From assembly GCA_964526035.1 (NCBI GenBank), contig CAZGKE010000045.1:1-23875 (forward strand): DNA of 23,875 nt, given 5' to 3'. This DNA is from DAOMOD01 sp964526035 (lineage in GTDB: Bacteria > Pseudomonadota > Gammaproteobacteria > Xanthomonadales > BPKI01). Shown one piece after another: positions 13,520 through 19,767 of the stretch (its first letter is position 1; every line of letters starts with the position of its first letter). The notes under the pieces are model-generated. The model was not told the DNA's origin and made no database searches. It saw only the letters and a list, made by a program, of their open reading frames with translations. Made by a program: the position numbers and the translations under genes.

Positions 13520-15124
13520 CTGAGCGCACACGTCGCCAGCCTTGAGCTGAAATCCTCGCGGCCGGCGGCGCATCGCTGGGGGCTGCGCCTGGCCGTCACC
13601 CTGATCGCAGTCGGACCGCTGCTGACGCTGGTGATGCTGTTCTCCGCCTGGGGTCAGCCGCAGCCGGAAATCTGGGCGCACCTGCGCGCGCATCTGCTGA
13701 CGCCCATCGTGCTCAATACGCTGGCGCTGTCCCTGGGTGTCGCCTTCGGCGTCAGCGCACTCGGGCTGGGGCTGGCCTGGCTGGTGTGTCGCTTCGATTT
13801 TCCCGGTCGCGGCGCGTTCGAAATCCTGCTTGCGCTGCCGCTCGCGGTTCCGGCGTACGTTGCCGCCTTCGTCTATGTCGGTCTGCTCGACTATTCCGGA
13901 CCGGTGGCGTCGGCGCTGCGCGGCATCGGCCTCGATGCACCGAACCCGCGCGGGCTGATGGGTGCCAGCGCGCTGCTCAGCCTGGTGCTCTATCCCTACG
14001 TATACCTGCTCGCTCGCGGTGCGCTGCTCACCCAGGGTGCGCGCGCATTCGAAGCAGCGCGCACGCTCGGCGAGAGTCCTGTCGGCGCATTCCGTCGCGC
14101 GGCGCTGCCGCTGATCCGTCCTGCCTGGATCGCCGGCCTGGCGCTGGCGCTGATGGAAACCCTGGCCGACTTCGGCGCGGTCAGCCTGCTCGGCGTCGAT
14201 ACCTTCACCACCGCCATCTATCGCACCTGGTTCGGTCTCTACAGTCTGCCCGCGGCGGCGCAATTGGCCACGCTGTTCCTGCTGTTCATCGCTGTGGTGC
14301 TGGTACTGGAACGGCTGTCGCGACGCGGCGCCCGCTTCGCGCTGCATTCAACGACGCCGCTGCAGCGAATCCGCCTGCGCGGCGTGCGCATGCTGCTGGC
14401 ATGCCTGCTGTGCACGGCGGTGCTGTTGGCAGCGCTGGGCATTCCACTGTGGCAACTTGCGCTGTGGGCGCTGGCGGCACCGTGGACGGGCGGCGCGCTG
14501 TGGCCGGTGATTGCCAATACGCTGGCCATTGCCGCTGCCTGCGCGGTGCTGGTGGTGGTGTTGGGTCTTGCCCTGGCGCTGGTCGAACGCAGCGCACGCG
14601 GCGACCCCTGGCTGCGCGTACCGGGCTTCATCGCCACCCTGGGCTACGCGGTGCCCGGCACGGTGCTCGCGGTCGGCATCATGCTGGTGCTGCTGCACCT
14701 CGACCGCAGCCTTTCCGGATCCGGAATCGGTGCGCTGACCGGCAGCATCGCCGGCGTGCTCGCCGCGCTGTCGATTCGATTCCTGCGCCTCGGCCACAGC
14801 ACCTGCGAGTCGGCCCTTGAACAGTTGCGCCCCACCGTCATCGAAGCGGCGCGCACGCTCGGCGCGGGCGCGCGCGAGCGACTGTGGCGCGTCTATCTGC
14901 CCACCCTGCGCCCTGCCCTGCTTGCCGGCGCGCTGCTGGTCGCCGTCGAAGTGATGAAGGAGCTTCCCGCCACCCTGATGCTGCGACCGTTCGGCTGGGA
15001 CACCCTGGCCGTACGCGTCTACGCCTACACCGCAGAAGGCCTGTGGCAGCACGCCGCGGTTCCGTCGCTGCTGCTGGTAGCGGTGGGCGTGGTGCCGGTC
15101 TGGGTGTTGATGCGGAGGAGTTAG
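13520..15124 (+). CDS. fbpB: Fe(3+) ABC transporter permease, fused two-half type (FbpB)
   Basis: An inner-membrane permease with two repeated six-helix halves, each ending in an EAA loop: EAARTLGESPVGAFRRAALP in the first half and EAARTLGAGARERLWRVYLP in the second. This is the FbpB/AfuB/SfuB architecture. The first ATG/GTG in frame (GTG 13631, ATG 13634) would cut into the first transmembrane helix: the open frame before it encodes LRLAVTLIAVGPLLTLVMLF, preceded by a basic stretch. No ATG, GTG or TTG exists in this frame between the stop at 13511 and 13631, so CTG at 13520 (534 residues) or CTG at 13547 is the likely start, perhaps coupled to the upstream gene. If a standard start is required, the protein begins at 13631 with 497 residues. 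The partner ATPase is not nearby. Confidence 0.88.
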   Translation: MSAHVASLELKSSRPAAHRWGLRLAVTLIAVGPLLTLVMLFSAWGQPQPEIWAHLRAHLLTPIVLNTLALSLGVAFGVSALGLGLAWLVCRFDFPGRGAFEILLALPLAVPAYVAAFVYVGLLDYSGPVASALRGIGLDAPNPRGLMGASALLSLVLYPYVYLLARGALLTQGARAFEAARTLGESPVGAFRRAALPLIRPAWIAGLALALMETLADFGAVSLLGVDTFTTAIYRTWFGLYSLPAAAQLATLFLLFIAVVLVLERLSRRGARFALHSTTPLQRIRLRGVRMLLACLLCTAVLLAALGIPLWQLALWALAAPWTGGALWPVIANTLAIAAACAVLVVVLGLALALVERSARGDPWLRVPGFIATLGYAVPGTVLAVGIMLVLLHLDRSLSGSGIGALTGSIAGVLAALSIRFLRLGHSTCESALEQLRPTVIEAARTLGAGARERLWRVYLPTLRPALLAGALLVAVEVMKELPATLMLRPFGWDTLAVRVYAYTAEGLWQHAAVPSLLLVAVGVVPVWVLMRRS

Positions 15125-15166
15125 GGCTGGGGCTTAGGGCTGGGGCTTAGGGCTAGGGTCTAGGGG
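15121..15166 (+). repeat. G-rich tandem repeats overlapping the permease stop codon
   Basis: TTAGGGCTGGGGC occurs twice in tandem (15121-15133, 15134-15146), followed by the partial copies TTAGGGCTAGGG and TCTAGGGG. The first copy includes the permease stop codon. Repeated GGG runs at short spacing could form a G-quadruplex on the plus strand and in the RNA. A related element, CTAGGCCCTGGGCCCTAGGC, stands inverted at about 15259-15278. Confidence 0.8.
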
Positions 15167-15257
15167 AACAGCTGGCCACTTGGGCATCGCCCTGCATCAT
15201 GCAGCGTTGTGGTGCGCTGTCGGGCCAGAGCTCGAACGACGCTTCGCTTTGCCGCAC

Positions 15258-15282
15258 TCTAGGCCCTGGGCCCTAGGCCCTC
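15258..15282. repeat. Inverted counterpart of the TAGGG repeat before gcvT
   Basis: The stretch TCTAGGCCCTGGGCCCTAGG continues with CCC; its reverse complement is of the same TAGGGCC type as the repeats at 15121-15166. The two G- and C-rich tracts bracket about 90 bases of otherwise unremarkable spacer upstream of gcvT. Confidence 0.6.
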
Positions 15283-15329
15283 TCCGCGCAGGCCTGCAAT
15301 AATGCACACCCCGAAACGCGACGCCCGCC

Positions 15330-16421
15330 ATGACGAACAAGACGCCACTCAACGCCATCCACCGCGAACTCGGTGCACGCATGGTCGACTTCGGCGGCTG
15401 GGACATGCCGATCAACTACGGGTCGCAGATCGAGGAGCATCACCAAGTGCGGCGCGACGCAGGCATGTTCGACGTATCGCACATGACCGTCGTCGACCTG
15501 AGCGGCGAGCATTGCCGCTCTTTCCTGCGCCACCTGCTGGCCAACGACGTGGCCAAGCTGCGCGTACCGGGGAAGGCGCTGTACACCTGCATGCTGCGCG
15601 AGGACGGCGGCGTGATCGACGACCTGATCGTCTATTTCATGGCCGAGGATTTCTTCCGCCTGGTGGTCAATGCCGCCACCCGCGACAAGGACCTGGCGTG
15701 GATCAACGGCCAGGCACACGGTTTCGGGGTGAGCGTGCGTGAGCGCAGCGAGCTGGCGATGGTGGCGGTGCAGGGTCCGAACGCCCGCGCTCGCGTGCTT
15801 GGGCTGATCGAAGACGCCGCCGATCGCGAACGCATCGGCAAGCTCGCGCGCTTTTCCGCCGGCGAATGCGGCGACCTGTTCATTGCGCGCACCGGCTATA
15901 CCGGCGAAGACGGCTTCGAGGTGGTGCTGCCGGCATCGCAGGTCGAGGGCTACTGGCGCGACCTGCTCGGCGCCGGCGTCAAACCGGCGGGCCTGGGAGC
16001 ACGCGACACGCTGCGCCTCGAAGCCGGCATGAACCTCTACGGCCAGGACATGGACGAGACCACGTCGCCGCTGGAGAGCGCGCTGGCGTGGACCGTAGCC
16101 TTCGATCCCGACGACCGAGAATTCGTCGGCCGCATCGCACTCGAGCAACAGCGCGATCGCGGGGTGCCGCGCGACCTGGTCGGTCTGGTGCTGGAGGACA
16201 AGGGCGTTCTGCGCCACGGCCAGCGCGTGGTCACCGCAGCGGGTGACGGCGAGATCACCAGCGGCAGCTTCTCGCCAACGCTCGGCAAGTCGATTGCCCT
16301 GGCGCGCATTCCCGCCGCCGCCGGTGACGACATCAGGGTCGATATTCGCGGCCGCGAGGTGGCGGTGCGCAGGGCCGGTCCGCCGTTCGTGAAAAACGGC
16401 GCGGCGGCGGCGGGGGTCTGA
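15330..16421 (+). CDS. gcvT: Aminomethyltransferase, glycine cleavage T protein
   Basis: GcvT takes the aminomethyl group from lipoylated H protein, releases ammonia and forms 5,10-methylene-tetrahydrofolate. The 363-residue product has the usual length. Landmarks are MVDFGGWDMPINYGSQIEEH, AGMFDVSHM, FIARTGYTGEDGFEVVLPAS, the folate-binding region GLGARDTLRLEAGMNLYGQD and the C-terminal SGSFSPTLGKSIALARIP. The ATG at 15330 gives the conserved N-terminus (NKTPLNAIHRELGARM). It leads a gcvT-gcvH-gcvPA set. I looked for a glycine riboswitch in the 205 bases upstream and saw none. Confidence 0.96.
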   Translation: MTNKTPLNAIHRELGARMVDFGGWDMPINYGSQIEEHHQVRRDAGMFDVSHMTVVDLSGEHCRSFLRHLLANDVAKLRVPGKALYTCMLREDGGVIDDLIVYFMAEDFFRLVVNAATRDKDLAWINGQAHGFGVSVRERSELAMVAVQGPNARARVLGLIEDAADRERIGKLARFSAGECGDLFIARTGYTGEDGFEVVLPASQVEGYWRDLLGAGVKPAGLGARDTLRLEAGMNLYGQDMDETTSPLESALAWTVAFDPDDREFVGRIALEQQRDRGVPRDLVGLVLEDKGVLRHGQRVVTAAGDGEITSGSFSPTLGKSIALARIPAAAGDDIRVDIRGREVAVRRAGPPFVKNGAAAAGV

Positions 16422-16487
16422 CCTGCCGCTACGCCGCGCGCACGTTTTGCTGAGTTACAATCTGCACGCACCCGAAGGATCCCAGCC

Positions 16488-16883
16488 ATGTCCGAAATTC
16501 CCGGTGATCTCAAATTCCTGCGCAGTCATGAGTGGGCGCGTCTCGAAGACGGCGGTCGCGTCGTCGTCGGCATCTCCGACCATGCCCAGGGCCAGCTCGG
16601 CGACCTTGTCTATGTCGAACTGCCGACCCTCGGCGACCACGTCGACGCCGGCAATGGTGCGGCCGTGGTGGAATCGGTGAAGGCCGCGTCCGACGTCTAC
16701 AGCCCGGTGTCGGGCACCATCGTCGCGATCAACGAGGCGCTGAACGACAAGCCCGAGACCATCAACGAGGATGCCTACGGCGAAGGCTGGATTTTTGCCC
16801 TGAAACTGGACGACGCCGCCGAACTCGATGAAATGCTCGACCCCGATGCCTACGCCGAGCTTCTCGAAGAAGACGACCACTGA
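16488..16883 (+). CDS. gcvH: Glycine cleavage system H protein
   Basis: The small lipoyl carrier that shuttles the aminomethyl intermediate between P, T and L proteins. The 131-residue sequence is full length, and the lipoate-accepting lysine is Lys65 in VVESVKAASDVYSPVSG. HEWARLEDGGRVVVGISDHA and QGQLGDLVYVELP are typical of the lipoyl-domain fold. A GAAGGA ribosome site precedes the ATG. The gene lies 66 bases after gcvT and 68 bases before gcvPA, with a GC-rich hairpin in the second gap. Confidence 0.97.
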   Translation: MSEIPGDLKFLRSHEWARLEDGGRVVVGISDHAQGQLGDLVYVELPTLGDHVDAGNGAAVVESVKAASDVYSPVSGTIVAINEALNDKPETINEDAYGEGWIFALKLDDAAELDEMLDPDAYAELLEEDDH

Positions 16884-16908
16884 GTCCATCCCTCAAGCCG
16901 CTCGCCCT

Positions 16909-16931
16909 GCCGGCCGCTTCCCGCGGCCGGC
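16909..16931 (+). other. Intercistronic hairpin between gcvH and gcvPA
   Basis: GCCGGCCGC and GCGGCCGGC form a perfect 9-bp GC-only stem with a TTCCC loop, 20 bases before the gcvPA start. No T-run follows, so it is not a simple terminator. It may stabilise the upstream message or tune gcvPA expression. Confidence 0.6.
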
Positions 16932-16951
16932 GCCGTTTCCGGAACACCGCC

Positions 16952-18310
16952 ATGCCCTTCATTCCGCACACCGAAGCCGATGTCCGCGCGATGCTCGACA
17001 CCATCGGCGCCGGCAGCATCGAGGACCTGTTCGACGAAATTCCTGCCGGCCTGCGTGACGTCGACCTGTCGCGCATTCCCGAGGGGATGAACGAAATGGC
17101 GGTGTCGCGCCTGATGCGTCGCCACGCAGCCAGCGACGCCATCGATCTCAACTTTGCCGGCGCCGGTGCCTATGAGCATCACATCCCCGCCGCGGTGTGG
17201 GAGATCACCACGCGCGGTGAGTTCTACTCCGCCTACACGCCGTACCAGGCGGAAGCCAGCCAGGGCACGCTGCAGCTCATCTACGAATACCAGTCGATGA
17301 TCACCGGCCTGCTGGGCATGGATGTTTCCAACGCCTCCCTGTACGACGGCGCTACCGCGCTCGCCGAGGCGGTGCTGATGGCCGAGCGCAGCGTGCGCAA
17401 GGGACCGCAACGCGTGCTGGTGCCGCGCAGCGTTCATCCGGCCTACCGCAAGACACTTGCCACCATCGTCGGCAGCCAGAACATCGTCATCGAGGAACTT
17501 CCCTTCGACGACGACGGCGGTCATCTCGATCCGGACTGGCTCGCCCGGCAGGAGGTCGGCACCTTCACCGCCCTGGTGATTCCCCAGCCGAATTTCTTCG
17601 GCGTGCTGGAGGAGGTCGATGCGCTCACCGACTGGGCACACGAAAAGGGCGCGCTGGTGATCGCGGTGGTGAATCCGACGGCGATGGCGATGCTGAAACC
17701 ACCGGGCGAGTGGGGAACCCGCGGCGCCGACATCGTCTGCGGTGACGGTCAGCCGCTCGGCTGTCCGCTGTCTTCCGGCGGACCGTACTTCGGGATTCTT
17801 GCCTGCCGCCAGGAGCTGGTGCGGCAAATGCCGGGACGCATCGTCGGACGCACCACCGACCTCGACGGCCGCAGCGGATTCGCGCTGACACTGCAGGCGC
17901 GCGAACAGCACATCCGCCGCGCCAAGGCGACTTCCAACATCTGCACGAACCAGGGATTGCTGGTGACCGCAGCGACCATCTACATGGCGCTGCTGGGCCC
18001 ACAGGGTCTTGCACGTGTGGCGCGCCAAAGCAGTGCAGGCGCACGTTCTCTGCGCGCTCGACTGCTGGCCATAGACGGCGTGGCTCCGCGCTTTTCACGA
18101 CCCTGCTTCCACGAATTCGCATTGCGTCTGCCGCGTTCCGCGAGTGATCTCGTCGCGCAGATTTCCGACGATCGGGTGGTCGCCGGCGTAGCGCTCGGCG
18201 ATGAGTATGCGGAGCTCGACGACACTCTTCTGTTGTGCGTCACCGAGACAAAAACCGAGAGCGATCTCGATCGATTTGCGACGCTTGTGCGCGCGCGACT
18301 GACCTCGTAA
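16952..18310 (+). CDS. gcvPA: Glycine dehydrogenase (decarboxylating) subunit 1
   Basis: This is the N-terminal half of a split P protein, which decarboxylates glycine with pyridoxal phosphate and loads the aminomethyl group onto H protein. The 452 residues match the GcvPA family: MPFIPHTEADVRAMLDTIGA, IPEGMNEMAVSRLMRRHA, FAGAGAYEHHIPAAVWEITT, EFYSAYTPYQAEASQGTLQL and IYEYQSMITGLLGMDVSNAS. The catalytic lysine that holds the cofactor belongs to the partner subunit GcvPB, which is not encoded in the 5.5 kb after this gene. The P protein must therefore be completed by a gene elsewhere in the genome. The L protein is also absent here. Confidence 0.95.
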   Translation: MPFIPHTEADVRAMLDTIGAGSIEDLFDEIPAGLRDVDLSRIPEGMNEMAVSRLMRRHAASDAIDLNFAGAGAYEHHIPAAVWEITTRGEFYSAYTPYQAEASQGTLQLIYEYQSMITGLLGMDVSNASLYDGATALAEAVLMAERSVRKGPQRVLVPRSVHPAYRKTLATIVGSQNIVIEELPFDDDGGHLDPDWLARQEVGTFTALVIPQPNFFGVLEEVDALTDWAHEKGALVIAVVNPTAMAMLKPPGEWGTRGADIVCGDGQPLGCPLSSGGPYFGILACRQELVRQMPGRIVGRTTDLDGRSGFALTLQAREQHIRRAKATSNICTNQGLLVTAATIYMALLGPQGLARVARQSSAGARSLRARLLAIDGVAPRFSRPCFHEFALRLPRSASDLVAQISDDRVVAGVALGDEYAELDDTLLLCVTETKTESDLDRFATLVRARLTS

Positions 18311-18343
18311 CCGGTCTCCGCGACGCTCGACCGGAAAAAAAAA
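18311..18343. other. Short inverted repeat followed by an A-tract after gcvPA
   Basis: CCGGTC (18311-18316) and GACCGG (18329-18334) pair around a 12-base loop and are followed by nine A residues (18335-18343). The A-run is on the wrong strand for a plus-strand terminator. It may serve as an upstream element for the promoter near 18368. Confidence 0.4.
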
Positions 18344-18367
18344 CTTCGTGTCTACGCGCGAAAGATA

Positions 18368-18411
18368 TTGACAGTGAACGTTGACGTGATTAGTTTTCCG
18401 CAAACTGTCAA
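18368..18411 (+). promoter_or_regulatory. Candidate promoter and inverted repeat for the histone-like gene
   Basis: A perfect -35 box TTGACA (18368-18373) is followed 17 bases later by TAGTTT (18391-18396), which is only a 3-of-6 match to a -10 box, in an AT-rich region unlike its surroundings. TTGACAGT (18368-18375) and ACTGTCAA (18404-18411) are an 8-bp perfect inverted repeat bracketing the promoter, a possible operator. Confidence 0.5.
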
Positions 18412-18426
18412 GCGACCGACACGAAT

Positions 18427-18561
18427 ATGACCCACTCCATCGCCGTCACCAAACACGGCGAACACATCGAAGCGGCGATTCTGCCGCGGGGTCAGTCACC
18501 CTTTCCATTTTGCTTTTGCATCGCCATCGGAGCTCACGCTTCGATGGCGATGGTTTGTTGA
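18427..18561 (+). CDS. Possible 44-residue leader ORF upstream of the histone-like gene
   Basis: An ATG at 18427 opens a 44-codon frame (MTHSIAVTKHGEHIEAAILP, then RGQSPFPFCFCIAIGAHASM, then AMVC) ending at the TGA 18559-18561. Its last codons run through the strong hairpin at 18519-18552. No good ribosome site precedes it and no family is recognised, so it may not be translated. Its position suggests a possible leader peptide. Confidence 0.25.
   Translation: MTHSIAVTKHGEHIEAAILPRGQSPFPFCFCIAIGAHASMAMVC
18519..18552 (+). other. Strong hairpin in the leader of the histone-like gene
   Basis: CATCGCCATCG (18519-18529) pairs perfectly with CGATGGCGATG (18542-18552). GAGC and GCTT extend the stem, with one G-U pair, to about 15 bp around a TCAC loop. 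GTTTGTTG follows directly, a weak T-rich tail. It could act as an attenuator, terminator or stability element 72 bases before the next gene. Confidence 0.6.
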
Positions 18562-18624
18562 CGAGGAACACTTCGGTTTTGTAACTGGGCAATCACTTCC
18601 CACTGACGAGGAGCTAAGACGCGT

Positions 18625-18969
18625 ATGGCTACTAAGAAAGCAACTGCAAAGAAACCTGCCGCCAAGAAGTCGGCAGCCAAGAAGGCTGTAAGAAAGGCAC
18701 CGGCACGCAAGGCTGCCAAGAAGTCACCAGCCAAGAAGGCTGCCAAGAAGTCACCGGCACGCAAGGCTGCCAAGAAGGCACCGGCGAAGAAGGCCGCCAA
18801 GAAGAAAGCACCTGCTAAGAAGGCTGCCAAGAAGAAGGCACCTGCGAAGAAAGCCGCCAGGAAGGCACCTGCGAAGAAGGCCGCTGCGGCCAAGGCGAAG
18901 ACGGTCAGCAAGGCCGCCAAGCCTGCAGCGAAGAAGGCACCGGCCAAGAAGGCCGCCAAGAAAAAGTAA
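18625..18969 (+). CDS. Histone H1-like Lys/Ala-rich DNA-binding protein
   Basis: A 114-residue protein built almost wholly of Lys, Ala and Pro: KKATAKKPAAKKSAAKKAVR at the start, many copies of AKKAPAKKAAKKK, and PAAKKAPAKKAAKKK at the end. Such KAAK/PAKK repeats mark bacterial histone H1-like proteins and the C-terminal tail of AlgP-type regulators, which bind DNA non-specifically and compact the nucleoid. There is no globular domain. GAGGAG stands about 11 bases before the ATG. The repeated coding DNA makes copy-number change by slippage likely. A terminator hairpin follows at 18994-19025. Confidence 0.9.
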   Translation: MATKKATAKKPAAKKSAAKKAVRKAPARKAAKKSPAKKAAKKSPARKAAKKAPAKKAAKKKAPAKKAAKKKAPAKKAARKAPAKKAAAAKAKTVSKAAKPAAKKAPAKKAAKKK

Positions 18970-18993
18970 GTTGCAACGTTGGTAATCTGAGCC

Positions 18994-19025
18994 CTCTCTC
19001 CCTGTTTGCCCAGGCAGGGAGAGAG
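18994..19025 (+). terminator. Hairpin between convergent genes
   Basis: CTCTCTCCCTG (18994-19004) pairs perfectly with CAGGGAGAGAG (19015-19025) around a 10-base loop; GAG and CTC can extend it past a bulge. It lies between the plus-strand histone-like gene and the minus-strand gene ending at 19092, so it may serve both directions. The T-tract is weak (CTCTTCCC). Confidence 0.65.
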
Positions 19026-19091
19026 CTCTTCCCGGAGGCAAGCTCCGGAGTCCCCCGCTACAACCTTCCCCTTCTCAGCCAGCCGCTTCGA

Positions 19092-19733
19092 TCAGCCGCG
19101 GACGTAACGTGCCAGTTCGCGCGTGAGTGCCTGCAGCGGATCGCGCACCGATTCCGAGATCGCCGAACCGACGGCGTCGCGGCCACGCTTGTCGAGGTCC
19201 GGCGTTCTGTCAGCCGGCGGCAGGGCTTCGAGCACACCGCCGGCCGAAGCCAGCGCCAGCACCATGCGCCGCGCCACGGCAACCGGTGTCGCCGGATCGG
19301 TAGGCACGAGCTGTTCCAGGCACTCGTTGCGCGCCTGACGGGAACGCAGCGGATACACGCGCTGGGGCCACAGCCACCAGCGCCAGCGCAGCCCGCGATG
19401 AAGCAGGTCGCGACGGAACAGCACCTCGGCAATGCGCGGCTTGAGGTCACCGAGTCGTTGCTCGGTGGCGATCAGCGCGCGCTGCAGGGGAAGCGAGGGG
19501 CCGAGCTGCTGGAGCAGTCGCATCGTTTCGCCAAGCATCGGATGCGACAGCGGCAAGCTGTCGCTCATTTCGATGTTGCCTGCACTGTCCAGTCGCACGC
19601 GACGCATCACGGCAAGTTCGGCGACCAGACCCGCGACCAGGGTTCGCTGCAGACGATTGGCATCGACCCCGGGCAGCAGCAAACCGCTGTCGGGCGAAAG
19701 AGCAAGCATGAGGATGCGGTCGGCGATCAGCAT
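19092..19733 (-). CDS. GPP34 (GOLPH3/Vps74-like) family protein
   Basis: A 213-residue protein of the GPP34 family, named for the eukaryotic Golgi protein that binds phosphatidylinositol 4-phosphate. The start MLIADRILMLALSPDSGLLL, the ALVAGLVAEL-like helix (TLVAGLVAELAVMRRVRLDS), the leucine-rich helical core and the Trp/Arg-rich turn WRWWLWPQRVYPL fit the family. The frame extends upstream to 19850, but the ATG at 19733 gives the usual N-terminus; no strong ribosome site is seen. It lies 34 bases after the serine hydrolase gene in the same direction and may be co-transcribed with it. Bacterial members are of unknown function; membrane-lipid binding is inferred. Confidence 0.8.
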   Translation of the reverse strand: MLIADRILMLALSPDSGLLLPGVDANRLQRTLVAGLVAELAVMRRVRLDSAGNIEMSDSLPLSHPMLGETMRLLQQLGPSLPLQRALIATEQRLGDLKPRIAEVLFRRDLLHRGLRWRWWLWPQRVYPLRSRQARNECLEQLVPTDPATPVAVARRMVLALASAGGVLEALPPADRTPDLDKRGRDAVGSAISESVRDPLQALTRELARYVRG

Positions 19734-19767
19734 TGAGTGGCGGCGCAACCCGATACTTGCTTCGCGC

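Noticed and set aside
12495..13529. A 344-codon minus-strand frame opposite the iron-binding lipoprotein gene
   Set aside because: It is antisense to a gene with a Fur box, lipobox and conserved iron ligands, and shows no motifs of its own.
15125..15329. Possible glycine riboswitch upstream of gcvT
   Set aside because: The conserved tandem aptamer cores were not found; the spacer is dominated by TAGGG-type repeats.
18625..18969. CRISPR-like or satellite repeat in the Lys/Ala-rich gene
   Set aside because: The repeats are short, in frame and explained by the PAKKAAKK peptide pattern; there are no spacers.
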